Source: Vagococcus entomophilus
GTDB taxonomy: Bacteria; Bacillota; Bacilli; Lactobacillales; Vagococcaceae
NCBI RefSeq assembly: GCF_003987595.1
Contig: NZ_NGJZ01000003.1
Span: 1 to 64,000, forward strand
Direction: 5' to 3'
DNA length: 64,000 nt
The translations under genes and the position numbers were made by a program. This document shows, one piece after another, positions 44,599 through 54,191 of the stretch (within the stretch, counting starts at the first letter, position 1; the number at the start of each line of letters is the position of its first letter). The notes under the pieces are model-generated. The model searched no databases. It saw only the letters and a list, made by a program, of their open reading frames with translations, and was not told the origin of the DNA.

Positions 44599-45565
44599 AT
44601 TTTTTTATCACTTTTCCATTTCGAAATTGCATATTGGGAAAACTATTTCCGGCTATTTTATCTACTGGAACTGCTGCTTCTATTTGTTTTAATTCCTTTG
44701 GCGTCAAATGAATCTTATTCGCTTGGATACTATCTTGCAATTGAGAAACTTTACTTACACCAATCACAGGAAACATAATGTCAGATTTACTTACTGCCCA
44801 GGCATGAACAAGTTGGGGTAATGTAATATTTTTAGCATCTGCAATTCTTTTAACGTTTTCTACAAGTTCTATATTTTTTTCAATATTTCCCTTTTGAAAC
44901 AGCTCAATATAGTTATTTTGTGGAGACACGCCTTGCTCTAAGCTTCTTTTCGTCCATTTTCCTCCAAGTAGTCCATGTGCTAATAAACCAAACCCAATCA
45001 CTTTGATCCCTAGCTCTTTAGCAACAGGCAAAATTTCTTCTTCCATACTTCGATTAAACAATGAATACTCTACTTCTATATATGAAATAGGATGTACCGA
45101 ATGTGCTTTTCTTAGCGTTGTTGCATCCACTTGAGTGAGTCCGATTTTCTTTACATAGCCAGCTTGTACCAACTCAGCTATCCCCCCCACTGTTTCTTCT
45201 ACTGGAATAGCTTGGTCAATTCTACCTGGTTGATACAAATCAATATAGTCTAAGTTCATTCTTTTCAAAGAATATGCTAAATAATTTTTTACTCTATCTG
45301 GATGTACATCTAATCCATACATTCTCCCATTAGGCTCTACCAGTGCTCCAAATTTATCAGAAATAAAAATATTCTCTCTTTTTTCACTTGTTATAACTGA
45401 ACCTAGTGCCAACTCACTTTCTCCTGAATGATAAAAATCAGCTGTATTAAAAAAAGAAATATTATTTTCAAGCGCTTCTTTAATGATTGCTCGACTTTCA
45501 CAACGTGCCTTTTTTGTCCCCATGAATAAGTTTCCACAGCCTAAACCGAATTGCTGATTGTTCAT
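44597..45565 (-). CDS. Aldo/keto reductase
   Basis: The 322-residue TIM barrel has the AKR catalytic Asp-Tyr in FFNTADFYHSGESE, a Lys in FISDKFG, and the NADPH-binding end PVIGVSKVSQLQDSI. The catalytic His is replaced: the segment reads IDLYQPGR where most members have DLYQxHR. It is downstream of the DUF2316 gene, with a divergent MarR. This grouping suggests control by a reactive compound. The substrate is unknown. Confidence 0.85.
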   Translation of the reverse strand: MNNQQFGLGCGNLFMGTKKARCESRAIIKEALENNISFFNTADFYHSGESELALGSVITSEKRENIFISDKFGALVEPNGRMYGLDVHPDRVKNYLAYSLKRMNLDYIDLYQPGRIDQAIPVEETVGGIAELVQAGYVKKIGLTQVDATTLRKAHSVHPISYIEVEYSLFNRSMEEEILPVAKELGIKVIGFGLLAHGLLGGKWTKRSLEQGVSPQNNYIELFQKGNIEKNIELVENVKRIADAKNITLPQLVHAWAVSKSDIMFPVIGVSKVSQLQDSIQANKIHLTPKELKQIEAAVPVDKIAGNSFPNMQFRNGKVIKK

Positions 45566-45593
45566 TTTATTTTTCCTCCGTTTCTATCAATAA

Positions 45594-45893
45594 TTATTCT
45601 ATCAGCTTGTTCTCAATCTTATCTTTATCCAAAAACCAGTACTCATGATACTCTCCTTTTAATGCTGTAAAAGGAACTGCCTCTTCTCCAAGAGACTCAA
45701 TCGTCTCTACTAAATAATTTTTAAGTATCCAGGGTTGCTCTATTTCTCTTATATTAAGTTCCAAAATACGATAAATCTGCTCAACAGAAGTTCCTAGCTC
45801 ACTTGCAACTACATCTACTGTTTTCTGAGATCTAACTAAATTTTCTTGAAATTCCTTTTTTGTGGTTTCAATTTGTTTTCGTGACAATGTCAT
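45594..45893 (-). CDS. DUF2316 family protein
   Basis: The 99-residue protein matches DUF2316: an N-terminal HTH-like helical part (TVDVVASELGTSVEQIYRILEL) and the closing KGEYHEYWFLDKDKIE. It is often found beside oxidoreductases and MarR genes, as here. The function is unknown, and DNA binding is possible. It is first in the operon with the aldo/keto reductase (28 nt apart). Confidence 0.78.
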   Translation of the reverse strand: MTLSRKQIETTKKEFQENLVRSQKTVDVVASELGTSVEQIYRILELNIREIEQPWILKNYLVETIESLGEEAVPFTALKGEYHEYWFLDKDKIENKLIE

Positions 45894-45911
45894 AGTTATC
45901 CCCTATCATAA

Positions 45912-45979
45912 AGTTGTATTTACAACTGTTTCATGTGCATATATTACTCTTTAATTAAATAATTGTCAATTAAACAATT
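45912..45979. promoter_or_regulatory. Two dyads between the DUF2316 and marR genes
   Basis: AGTTGTA-TT-TACAACT at 45912-45927 is perfect. AATTGT, 7 nt, ACAATT lies at 45961-45979. Both are of the MarR operator kind and sit between divergent genes. Confidence 0.55.
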
Positions 45980-46022
45980 GTAGATTAAACTATTTATAGG
46001 AGATTGAAAAGGAGATGTTTTT

Positions 46023-46454
46023 ATGAAATTTGGGACAAAAGATAGTTTTCTAGAAGATTTTTATCATTTTTATACGCTCCAACAAAGCTTTATCAAAAAG
46101 AGATTAAAAAAGATTCAGCTGACTGTCCCCCAAGCACGTTCACTGAATTATATTTTTTTACATCAAGGAACTATCCAAAAAGAGTTAGCCTCATATTTAG
46201 ACAAGCAAAATGCTACTATAACAAATCTACTTAAATCTTTAGAAAAAAATGACTATATTATCCGAAAAATCCCCGATGATAACGAGCGTCAAAAAAAATT
46301 ATTCTTAACAGAAAAAGGGTTGCATACAGTAGCAGAAATTCAAATTATTTTTATTGATTTAGAAGAAAAAATAGAGCAATTGATTTCGGTACAAGAAAAA
46401 GACAGCTTTGCTCATATTTTAAAAAAAGTAACCCATAATTTTCTTGAAAAATAA
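46023..46454 (+). CDS. MarR family regulator (for the DUF2316-reductase operon)
   Basis: The 143-residue winged helix protein has recognition region QKELASYLDKQNATITNLLKSLEKNDYIIRKIPDDNERQKKLFLT, which includes the wing DxRxK-like loop. It is divergent from DUF2316 and the reductase, with two dyads between. AAGGAGATG lies before the ATG. The ligand is unknown. Confidence 0.83.
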   Translation: MKFGTKDSFLEDFYHFYTLQQSFIKKRLKKIQLTVPQARSLNYIFLHQGTIQKELASYLDKQNATITNLLKSLEKNDYIIRKIPDDNERQKKLFLTEKGLHTVAEIQIIFIDLEEKIEQLISVQEKDSFAHILKKVTHNFLEK

Positions 46455-46458
46455 AAAA

Positions 46459-46483
46459 CGACCCTCAATTTTTTTGAGGGTCG
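46459..46483. terminator. Bidirectional terminator between two marR genes
   Basis: CGACCCTCAA with TTGAGGGTCG and a T loop, flanked by A and T runs; the genes converge here. Confidence 0.8.
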
Positions 46484-46914
46484 CTTCTATTTAAATCCAT
46501 TTGTTGGTTCACTTTCCTAATCATCTCGTATAGATTTTTTTGCTCTTCTTTTGTTAAAACTGAAATACATTCATCAAAGACTTCATCAAAGAGCTCGTAG
46601 TTTCTTTTGCAATACGCTTTTATTTCATCATTTAACTTTAGATAATAAGTACGTCGATCTGAACTCGACATTTCCCTTGTCAGATAGCCCTTTTCCATAA
46701 AGCGATGAATAATTCGCGTTGCAGCCGGTTTTGAAATGGTTGCTTTTTCTGCAAATGTGGTCAGTGTTGGATTTTCCAAGGTATACAAAATATCTAAGTA
46801 ATGCTCATCATTAGCAGTTAGCTCCTGCAACGTTACCTGTTCTTCATATTTATTTTGGTAGTGAATCAACACTTTATCATATAGCTCAGAAAAAAGCTGA
46901 CTAATTGTTTTCAT
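46465..46914 (-). CDS. MarR family regulator, proposed repressor of the shared promoters
   Basis: The 149-residue winged helix protein has FAEKATISKPAATRIIHRFMEKGYLTREMSSSDRRTYYLKLN covering the recognition helix and wing. Start 46914 is chosen for GGGAGAGG 6 nt upstream; the longer TTG start would overlap that site. Its own promoter carries the operator found at two other loci in this window, so self-repression and control of both deiminase-like genes are likely. The effector is unknown. Confidence 0.82.
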   Translation of the reverse strand: MKTISQLFSELYDKVLIHYQNKYEEQVTLQELTANDEHYLDILYTLENPTLTTFAEKATISKPAATRIIHRFMEKGYLTREMSSSDRRTYYLKLNDEIKAYCKRNYELFDEVFDECISVLTKEEQKNLYEMIRKVNQQMDLNRSDPQKN

Positions 46915-46940
46915 TGCAAACCTCTCCCACAACCCATTTT

Positions 46941-46986
46941 GGTTACCTTTGCTAACTAATTTACTCTACTTACACCTGAATGTCAA
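46941..46986 (-). promoter_or_regulatory. Shared-design promoter/operator B (marR)
   Basis: TTGACA (46986-46981), 17 nt, TAAATT (46963-46958), overlapping TTAGTTAGCAAAGGTAAC (46959 downward). It has the same layout as sites A (40.7 kb) and C (62.1 kb). Confidence 0.78.
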
Positions 46987-47029
46987 TTTTATGAGCACCC
47001 ACCTTTCTTTTGATTATGGTTCAAATCCA

Positions 47030-48190
47030 TTAGTTGGGTTCTTCACTCTTATTCAGTAATTCATAAATATGATTGGCGACTTGACCTAAAGACTTGACTT
47101 TATTCGTATTTTCAAGCAAAACAATATACGTTAATCCTGTATGGGTAAAAGAATTAATACAATTCCATCCGCCTAAGACACCATGACTCGAATAACTACC
47201 TGGATTAACATAAAAGCCCATCCCATAAGTTGATCTACTACCAGAGGTAAACATTTCTTTTTTTTCTTTTTCTTTTAGTAAGACACCCGTCATCAATGCT
47301 TTATCATATAAATATAGATCCGTTGCTGTGGTATAAATGTCTCCAGCACCATACAATTGGGATAGATTAGGCAGCTTGGCTTCGTGAAATTTTTCCTCTT
47401 TGATTTTATAACTCTTCGATGGTTCTATCGTCTTTTCAAATGTTTGATAAAATCCGCTATTTAACATTTTTGCTGGCTCAAAAATACGTTTTTTTACATA
47501 GTCTTGAATCGAAGACTTTTCAATAAGCTCTACCACATAAGCTAAAGTCGAGTAATTGCTATCTTGATAGTTCCAGCTACCCGGTTGTGCCTTAATTCCT
47601 TGTTGTTTAATTTGCTCTACAACTTCTTTAGGCGCAATGTAATCGCCTGTTTCTTCTCTGCCTTTGATTCCACTCGTATGATTTAATAAATTTCGCAGTT
47701 TGATTTGTTGTCCATTAGGAAAATCTGCAATATATTTGGCAATCGGGTCATCAATTTTAAGTTTCCCCTGTCCTTGTAATTGTAAAATGGCAGTTGCAAT
47801 AATGGATTTTTGTGCTGAGCCTAAATAATAAGTCGTATTGACCGAATTCCTTCGACTCGTTACCTGATCTGCTTCTCCGTATGCTTGGCTTAACACAACC
47901 TTTCCTCGTCTAACAATCAAAGCCGTCCCCTGAAACCCCTGTTGTTGCAAGTAGGTGTCAATACTTGCATTTTGAACAGTAGCTTTAATTCCTGTTGCTG
48001 TATTTGGTTGCAACGCTTTTGCGCTTTTGACTTCTTTCCTTTTCTTTTGTAGATAAGTATTCTTTGTCTGTTTAGGAGTGCTATTTATTTTTTCCTTAAC
48101 TCGTAAGAAACTGCTCATTCCTGTTAATCCACAAATAAATAGGACCACAACTACAATAAAAAGGACCGCTTGTATTCCTCTTTTTTTCAT
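47030..48190 (-). CDS. Beta-lactamase-fold serine hydrolase, membrane-anchored
   Basis: The 386-residue protein has an N-terminal hydrophobic anchor (QAVLFIVVVVLFICGLTG). A class C/PBP4*-like domain follows with SxxK as SAQK, HTG near the end (SFTHTGL), and YQDSNY where YxN is expected, so the Asn of that motif is Asp unless shifted. It is extracellular. Such proteins act as carboxypeptidases, esterases or peptide hydrolases. Start 48190 fits GGAAG/AGGA sites; the longer frame begins with TTG. Confidence 0.8.
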   Translation of the reverse strand: MKKRGIQAVLFIVVVVLFICGLTGMSSFLRVKEKINSTPKQTKNTYLQKKRKEVKSAKALQPNTATGIKATVQNASIDTYLQQQGFQGTALIVRRGKVVLSQAYGEADQVTSRRNSVNTTYYLGSAQKSIIATAILQLQGQGKLKIDDPIAKYIADFPNGQQIKLRNLLNHTSGIKGREETGDYIAPKEVVEQIKQQGIKAQPGSWNYQDSNYSTLAYVVELIEKSSIQDYVKKRIFEPAKMLNSGFYQTFEKTIEPSKSYKIKEEKFHEAKLPNLSQLYGAGDIYTTATDLYLYDKALMTGVLLKEKEKKEMFTSGSRSTYGMGFYVNPGSYSSHGVLGGWNCINSFTHTGLTYIVLLENTNKVKSLGQVANHIYELLNKSEEPN

Positions 48191-48352
48191 ATTTCCTAAC
48201 TTCCTTTTCAAACTTACTCAAACAATTCCACTAACCCTGTGTCCAGTTTTATTTCCAAACCAAGTTTAGCATAAGGAAAACGCTTTTATATCAGGATTTT
48301 CTGCTCTTTAAAAAATAATTTATATTTTCACGCGAATCTTCAACCGATTTAC

Positions 48353-48393
48353 TAAAAAAGCATAGAACAAACGATTTTTCGTTTCTCCATGCT
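48353..48393 (-). terminator. Terminator of the acetyltransferase gene
   Basis: AGCAT and AACGA pair with TCGTT and ATGCT around a small internal loop, then six Ts on the minus strand. Confidence 0.55.
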
Positions 48394-48401
48394 GGATTTT
48401 A

Positions 48402-48917
48402 TTATTTTATTAAATAGTATGAAGGATGGAGCCTACCTGTTGGGGCGTAGTACTCCTTTCTAAAGTAAGTGAACCCTAGTTTTTCAAGCAAGGCTTTTGA
48501 ATAGCCATTGTCAGGATGATGACCCGCAAAATACTTGTGACACTGCAAGTATTTTGTACCAAATTGAATGACTGCCTCTGCCATTTCCAAGCCATATCCC
48601 TTGCCCCAGAAATTTTCATGCAAATGAAAGCCAAGTTCGTAAATTAGCGGCTCTTTCTCATATGGATGTAAGCCACAACAGCCTATAAACGCTCCTGTAT
48701 CTTTTTCACAAACTTTCCAGTATTGAACTCCATATGCTTTATTATAGCTAATTTCTTTTTGTAATCGCTCGCTAATCTCATTTTTTGTAAAATATCCCTT
48801 AGCACAAATTAGTTTTGTCACCTTCTCACTACCCCATATTTTATCTGCAAGCTCATTATCTTGCTCTGACCAAGCCGAAAAAATCAGACGATTACTCCTA
48901 GGAAATAGATGTTCCAT
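48402..48917 (-). CDS. GNAT N-acetyltransferase, RimJ/RimL-like
   Basis: The 171-residue protein has GNAT strands with IGCCGLHPYEKEPLIYELGFHLHENFWGKGYGLEMAEAVIQF, including the acetyl-CoA loop GKGYG, and an ending GYSKALLEKLGF. It is cytoplasmic. The target could be a protein N-terminus or a small amine. AAGGAATTGAG precedes the ATG. It lies 35 nt downstream of the deiminase-family gene and may share its transcript. Confidence 0.83.
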   Translation of the reverse strand: MEHLFPRSNRLIFSAWSEQDNELADKIWGSEKVTKLICAKGYFTKNEISERLQKEISYNKAYGVQYWKVCEKDTGAFIGCCGLHPYEKEPLIYELGFHLHENFWGKGYGLEMAEAVIQFGTKYLQCHKYFAGHHPDNGYSKALLEKLGFTYFRKEYYAPTGRLHPSYYLIK

Positions 48918-48952
48918 CTCTCAATTCCTTTCTTATAGTTTAATTATTGCGT

Positions 48953-50179
48953 TTAGCAAGGAAGATTTCTGGTATGACAATGAATTCCTCCACCGCCTAG
49001 ATTAAGAGATAATGACTCGATTGCCACAATCTCTTTATCTGGAAATAACTGCTTCAAACAATTGATCACTTCCCTGTCTTGTCGTTCGTGTACCTTCATT
49101 TTTGTCGTTGCAGCGTAAGTTTGAACTAAAACCTTTTGATTGATCATTAAAAAATTACAATAGCTCATCGCAGGCAATACATAAAAATCCTCTTTGGGAA
49201 AATCTGAACCATCTAAAAAAAGATGATTTTGAATTCGAGCTTCATCAAAAGTAAAATAACTAAAAAGTGCATCACGCTCCCTCACTTTGATGAAAAAGGG
49301 TTCTGGCATGGGCAGTGCCACAATGCGCAACTTTTTTCCATTGGCCAATCGAATGTTTTCTAGACGTTTCTTTGCTGCATCACAGCGCTCTTTGTTCAAT
49401 CTTGCTAATTGACTATTTTGTGCTTGTTCTTCTGAGACTTGAGCAAGAACCACCGTGTCTGCCGAAACAAAACGACAAAACTCATCAATATGACCATTTG
49501 CCGAAGCGCAACGATAGCAGTTACGCCCCTCTATCTCGGTGAGCTTTCCCATGTAAGGATTTTCGTCATCAAATGTTCCTTTTTCCAACCAGATAATCTG
49601 CTGTAATCCGAAATGATTTTTAAATTCTCTTTCAATTTGCTCAGTAGTCCAAAGAGGATTTCGTTTGTCCTTTTCTGTTTCCAAAATAGAAATCATCGTA
49701 CCTTGACCATTAAATTCATGATTTCCACCTTCAGTAATGAGCCGACTGGATCCTCCCTTTTCAATAGCGAACAAAGACGCGGTTTTCCCTGCATATTCAA
49801 TTAAGTCTTGATTCCAAAAACAGTTTTTTCGAAATAGACCGTATGCGTTAAAATCAAAATCAATCCAAGTTGGTTTCCCTTCTTCAAATACGATTTCTGG
49901 TCCAAAATCTCGTGGGTACATAATCGCATAAGGATATACTCGAAAACTCAGCTTTTCCAAATGAACATGCTCATTCTTTAAATAATTTTTGACATAGTCT
50001 AACATCTCACTATCATAAACATCAATATGTACCGCAACTTCGCTGAGGGCTTCTTTGATAATTCTTACAGTTACCTGCTCACAGTCAAAGCCACACACAA
50101 GTTCCTTTTCCAGTGGCCAAGTAACAAACAACCTCTTTTGTTCCTCAAATTCTGCTCGTATTCGTTTAGGGCATTTCAT
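48953..50179 (-). CDS. Porphyromonas-type peptidylarginine/agmatine deiminase family enzyme
   Basis: The 408-residue protein of the PAD_porph family has MYPRDFGP, EGGNHEFNGQGT, the catalytic GHIDEFCRFV and the nucleophile Cys in GGGGIHCHTRNLP, which corresponds to GGGNIHCITQQ in agmatine deiminase. It is about 40 residues longer than typical agmatine deiminase and the end differs, so another guanidino substrate is possible. No putrescine carbamoyltransferase or agmatine antiporter is nearby. AAGGAAGGTG precedes the ATG. Confidence 0.83.
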   Translation of the reverse strand: MKCPKRIRAEFEEQKRLFVTWPLEKELVCGFDCEQVTVRIIKEALSEVAVHIDVYDSEMLDYVKNYLKNEHVHLEKLSFRVYPYAIMYPRDFGPEIVFEEGKPTWIDFDFNAYGLFRKNCFWNQDLIEYAGKTASLFAIEKGGSSRLITEGGNHEFNGQGTMISILETEKDKRNPLWTTEQIEREFKNHFGLQQIIWLEKGTFDDENPYMGKLTEIEGRNCYRCASANGHIDEFCRFVSADTVVLAQVSEEQAQNSQLARLNKERCDAAKKRLENIRLANGKKLRIVALPMPEPFFIKVRERDALFSYFTFDEARIQNHLFLDGSDFPKEDFYVLPAMSYCNFLMINQKVLVQTYAATTKMKVHERQDREVINCLKQLFPDKEIVAIESLSLNLGGGGIHCHTRNLPC

Positions 50180-50405
50180 CGCTTCACCTTCCTTAATAGG
50201 ATTATATAATTACGAACTCCGCTAAGTCACGAACAAATGGCTTACAATTTTGTTGGGTCTTTCCTTACAACTAAAAAATGCTTTTGATTATTTTATCTGA
50301 ACTATCAGCTACTTAACTATTTGGATTTGGCGTTTCACTCTTTTCTTCACCCAACTCTCTCTATGATATAATAAAGTGAAAAATGAACAAAAAAGAAGGT
50401 ATTTT

Positions 50406-51305
50406 ATGAAGAAGAACACAAAACCTCGTCCCATTCTTATATTAGGTTCCCAAGGAAATCTTGGAAGTCAGATTGTCAAAATACTCAGAGAACAAAATCA
50501 AACAATTGTAGCATGGACTAGATATGATTGTAATCTGTTCAACGCTTTTGAAATTGAACAAAAAATCACACAACTATATCCTGCTGTTGTCATTAATACC
50601 GTAGCTTACAACGCTGTAGATGCTTGTGAAAATCAACTATCAGAGCAGGAGTTAGCGATTTCGTTAAACTGTCAATTGCCGGCTTATCTGGCACAGATTT
50701 GTCACAAAATCAAAGCAAAGCTGGTGCATTTTTCGTCAAACTATGTTTTTTCTGATAACAAAACATTTTATTCAGAAACCGAACAAACAAACCCTATCAA
50801 TTTTTATGGACTGACAAAAGCACAGGGAGAAAAAGCCATTCTTTCCTACAAAAATACTGCATTCGATTTTTGTATTTTACGTGTGGCTAACCTTTTTGGA
50901 CCATTAGGCACGGGCCAGTCTTCCAAGCCAAGTTTTTTTGACTCCATCAAAGACGGCGCTCAAAAACGTGACATGCTTGACGTAGTAGCAGATGAAAAAT
51001 GCTGTTTTACCTATACAAAAGATATCGCCACTGTTTTATCACACGTCCTGTACGAAAAAAGTTTTTATGGAATCTATCACCTTATCAATAGTGGACCAGC
51101 TTTGTCTTGGTTTGATGCTGCAACTCTCTACTTTGATGTCATTAAAGAAAAAACTATTCTGCAGCCAATTTGTAGTACTGCTTTCAATCGCCCTGCTACA
51201 CGCCCCAAAACAGCAGTCCTTGTGAGTACAAGGAGCTCTCTACCGACCATGAGAAGTTTTGAGCACGCGCTTATAGATTACATCCAAGAAATTTCTGCAG
51301 ATTGA
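50406..51305 (+). CDS. NAD-dependent sugar reductase, RmlD-like
   Basis: The 299-residue SDR-extended protein has Rossmann motif LGSQGNLGSQIV, VINTVAYNAVDACE, HFSSNYVF and the active pair Tyr/Lys in NFYGLTKAQGEK. These are the marks of dTDP-4-dehydrorhamnose reductase. The rest of a rhamnose pathway is absent here, so the substrate may be another dTDP- or S-adenosyl-type partner. Start 50406 is favoured because a TATAAT at 50367-50372 leaves no room for the earlier GTG. Confidence 0.8.
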   Translation: MKKNTKPRPILILGSQGNLGSQIVKILREQNQTIVAWTRYDCNLFNAFEIEQKITQLYPAVVINTVAYNAVDACENQLSEQELAISLNCQLPAYLAQICHKIKAKLVHFSSNYVFSDNKTFYSETEQTNPINFYGLTKAQGEKAILSYKNTAFDFCILRVANLFGPLGTGQSSKPSFFDSIKDGAQKRDMLDVVADEKCCFTYTKDIATVLSHVLYEKSFYGIYHLINSGPALSWFDAATLYFDVIKEKTILQPICSTAFNRPATRPKTAVLVSTRSSLPTMRSFEHALIDYIQEISAD

Positions 51306-51337
51306 TAACCTACATGTTTGTTCTTGACTAAAAGAGA

Positions 51338-51374
51338 AGAAGGCAAAACCGCTTGATACACGGTTATGCCTTCT
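51338..51374. terminator. Bidirectional terminator before truA
   Basis: AGAAGGCAAAACCG (51338-51351) with CGGTTATGCCTTCT (51361-51374), one mismatch, then T7; the genes converge. Confidence 0.85.
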
Positions 51375-51394
51375 TTTTTAGTGCAACAATCCGT

Positions 51395-52135
51395 TTACTT
51401 ATAGCTTACTTCATCAAGAAACAACCCATGTGCTGGCACGGTTTCTCCTGCTTGCGTTCTGATTTTTTCTTTAAAAACTTGATTGATTGTAGCAATCTCT
51501 CTCTCTCCAGAACCAATTTCAAGAATCGTTCCCATCATAATCCGAATCATATTGTAGAGAAAGCCATCCCCAACATATGTGAAACGAATCAGGCTTCCTT
51601 CTTTTTGTATTGAAATCGTTTCAATTGTTCGAACAGTTGATTTTTTCGTTTTCTTTAAGGAAGAAAAACCAAGAAAATCATGTTTTCCAATGAAAAGCTG
51701 ACATGCCTCATTCATTTTTTCACTATCTAATCTTTTAGGATAATGAAAGCTATATGCTCGGTGAAATGCAGTTGGAATCACGTCGTTCCAAATATAATAG
51801 CTATAGGTCTTACTCGTCGCATGATAGCGCGCATGAAATCTTTCTGCTACTTCTTCCACTTGTTTAATGACAATATCTCTTGGTAAATAACGGTTGAGAA
51901 AGTCTAGCATTTTCTCCGTTTCAAAGGTGGAGGCTGTTTTAAAGTTTGCCACTTGTCCTCTTGCGTGTGTCCCCGCATCTGTTCTGCCTGAGCCTATAAT
52001 CTCGATTTTTTCACCTGTCATCTGCGCCAAAATGGTTTCGATCTTCCCTTGGATAGTTTTTTCGGTATCGCCTAATCTCTGCCAACCTAAATAACGCTTC
52101 CCATCATATTCAATGGTTAATTTTATATTTCTCAT
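51395..52135 (-). CDS. truA: tRNA pseudouridine(38-40) synthase TruA
   Basis: The 246-residue protein has the catalytic Asp in GSGRTDAGTHARGQVA, IKLTIEYDGKRYLGWQ-like start strands and the closing FTYVGDGFLYNMIRIMMGT. It isomerises uridines 38-40 in the tRNA anticodon stem. The family's usual length is 245-270. GGGAG lies upstream of the ATG. In many Firmicutes it follows ecfA-T and ribosomal genes, but here it stands alone. Confidence 0.93.
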   Translation of the reverse strand: MRNIKLTIEYDGKRYLGWQRLGDTEKTIQGKIETILAQMTGEKIEIIGSGRTDAGTHARGQVANFKTASTFETEKMLDFLNRYLPRDIVIKQVEEVAERFHARYHATSKTYSYYIWNDVIPTAFHRAYSFHYPKRLDSEKMNEACQLFIGKHDFLGFSSLKKTKKSTVRTIETISIQKEGSLIRFTYVGDGFLYNMIRIMMGTILEIGSGEREIATINQVFKEKIRTQAGETVPAHGLFLDEVSYK

Positions 52136-52340
52136 ATTTTTATTTTCTCCCTAAGCACAGTCTTGCTTCGCATTTATAGATCGTACACATTGTATCAAGG
52201 TTTTGGAGCTTACACAATTTATTTATACACTCTCATCTACCAAATTGAAAAAGAAAACGAAAAAAGCTGCTTCCCAATGATTTTATTTTTAGAGATTGGG
52301 CCAATTATTCTACTGTCGAGAGACTTTTACCAATTGTCAC

Positions 52341-52610
52341 CTAAAACAAAATAACTATCTTTAGGGAGAGTTGACGTAATATTTTGGTCGTATTAACCAT
52401 TAAGTTATTGGAGTACTGAATTAAATAGTTTTCAAAGAATTTTTGACCATTCATAAAAATTGCATTGCCTCTTATAACAAGACGATCCCCCACTCCAATC
52501 ACTCGTTTGATTCTATTTTTATTGGAAGTTTTTACTGTCACACTATCTGCTCATTTACTCTCATGTGTACGGTATAGGGATCCACGCTCGCCGTCTTTAA
52601 TTTTATCTTT
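52341..52610 (-). pseudogene. Degraded signal peptidase I fragment
   Basis: The translation contains KRVIGVGDRLVIRGNAIFMNGQKFFENYL, closely like the signal peptidase I segment (K)RVIG.PGD....ngklyvNG....E.YL. The upstream part (IKDGERGSLYRTHESK) resembles the region after the catalytic Ser, but an in-frame TGA at 52553-52551 breaks it. The catalytic Ser box and the C-terminal end are missing. It lies beside an Mga-like regulator and a sortase substrate gene, suggesting loss from a former surface-protein or pilus locus. Confidence 0.6.
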
Positions 52611-52728
52611 TGGAATACGCTATTTTTAATAATTTTTTTCGAGATTTCACACTTTTTTTTATAAAATTGTTTCGGTGTTTCTCGCTATCATAGAGATAAG
52701 TCTTGTTCACAATTATAGGAGGTACTTG

Positions 52729-54105
52729 ATGCTAAATCTGTTTGAAAGCCATATAAAAACTCAGATTGAAATTTTAAACTATGTCTACTCCAACCACTCC
52801 ACCCATATCTACCGAAAAGATCTTGCCACATTTTTTAACATTTCAAATTTGACCATGAAAAAATATCTTATTCAGCTTTTTGGATTTGATGAGTTTCACT
52901 CAATCAATCAAACTTTTTTCACCAAAATTGATTACAATAAAGTATATCAGACCATTATTCAAGAATCGGTTAATATTTCAATATTAAAAAAAATTATCCT
53001 ATTTCCTGGAAAATCTTCTGATTTTTACTGTGAACAACTCGCAATCAGTTCACCCTTATTTTCCAAAAGAATCAAAGAGCTAAATTTATTTTTGTCAAAC
53101 TATCACATACAAATAAAAGTTCGAAAAGGTTATCGTATCGTAGGGCAAGATGAAGCTCAGGTAATCTTTTTTATTACTTCTTGTTTCTTAGTTTTTAGTA
53201 TGCCGATGGAACAAGCAACTTCACAAACTCAAAAAATGATTCTATTCCTAAAAAAATACAATTGTCCTACCTGTTTTCGCACAGTAGGAGATTTTTGGGA
53301 AAAAAATTTTTTCTCTACTTCTTTTTACGTTTACTTACTCCGTTGCTCTCAAGGTTATTTTACTAACTTAAAAAGTGATACGAGCCACTATTTTATTCCA
53401 GATGATGATATTTATTTTTTAAAACAGTTTTTCCCTAGACTAACAAAATCCGAACTTTGCATCGCACTTGTTTTATACAAAAGAACATTCTCTTTCAACT
53501 TATCTTCTGATTTATTAGAAAAAATCAAGCATATTATAAAACACTTTTTTTTATTTTCTGATGAAAAAATGCATGATAACACTATTAAAAAAATGAGCAT
53601 TATCTTAGCACTCAGCGTAGAATTTTCTTACAAATACAAGTTGAATATTCTAAAAGATATTCCAGAATTACATATCTTTGACCAAGAACTTAGCTCTAAC
53701 AATCCAAAATTTGCACGCACCATTAGAAATTTATTAAAAACGATTGATTCTGAACTTGATGCCTCTACTTCAAATTTTTTCGAATTTATTTTTTATTGGC
53801 TTTTTTCTGAAGTTGGGATAGAAACTCTCGTCCAAAAGTTAAACATCTTACTAATCGTTGATACTTGTATAAAAAGCGGTCACTACATTGCAAATAAACT
53901 TTCGGATTTACTCAATTTTTCAACTATTCAACATACCATCCAAGTAATGGACTTGCATTCTTTCGCTAGTCATTCAACAGAGAAATCTCATTATGATGTA
54001 TTGCTTTCTACAGTTCCGTTAGAGGAGACTCCAGTAATGCTGATTCCTTATAATCTAACACTACATAATTCTCAAAATTTAATTCATTTTTTAGCGGATT
54101 TTTAG
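52729..54105 (+). CDS. Mga/PRD-type virulence-style regulator
   Basis: The 458-residue protein has an N-terminal HTH region (SNHSTHIYRKDLATFFNISNLTMKKYLIQLFG) and a second HTH (CEQLAISSPLFSKRIKELNLFLSNYHIQIKVRKGYRIVG). A long helical PRD-like middle and an EIIB-like end (LLIVDTCIKSGHYIANKLSDLL) follow, as in Mga. AGGAGG stands 6 nt before the ATG; the frame from 52675 lies in the promoter. It is convergent with the MucBP adhesin gene and may control it or other surface genes. Confidence 0.75.
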   Translation: MLNLFESHIKTQIEILNYVYSNHSTHIYRKDLATFFNISNLTMKKYLIQLFGFDEFHSINQTFFTKIDYNKVYQTIIQESVNISILKKIILFPGKSSDFYCEQLAISSPLFSKRIKELNLFLSNYHIQIKVRKGYRIVGQDEAQVIFFITSCFLVFSMPMEQATSQTQKMILFLKKYNCPTCFRTVGDFWEKNFFSTSFYVYLLRCSQGYFTNLKSDTSHYFIPDDDIYFLKQFFPRLTKSELCIALVLYKRTFSFNLSSDLLEKIKHIIKHFFLFSDEKMHDNTIKKMSIILALSVEFSYKYKLNILKDIPELHIFDQELSSNNPKFARTIRNLLKTIDSELDASTSNFFEFIFYWLFSEVGIETLVQKLNILLIVDTCIKSGHYIANKLSDLLNFSTIQHTIQVMDLHSFASHSTEKSHYDVLLSTVPLEETPVMLIPYNLTLHNSQNLIHFLADF

Positions 54106-54158
54106 ATACACTTCACCTAAGTTCTTTCAGCAGCTATTTTGATTAATTATCCACAATA

Positions 54159-54188
54159 AAAAAGTTGGAGAAAATTCTCCAACTTTTT
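54159..54188. terminator. Bidirectional terminator between the regulator and the adhesin gene
   Basis: A perfect 14-bp stem (AAAAAGTTGGAGAA), a 2-nt top, then T5. Confidence 0.9.
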
Positions 54189-54191
54189 TAT

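Noticed and set aside
52163-52354. 63-codon plus-strand frame after truA
   Set aside because: No ribosome site and no family resemblance; it overlaps the signal peptidase remnant on the other strand.
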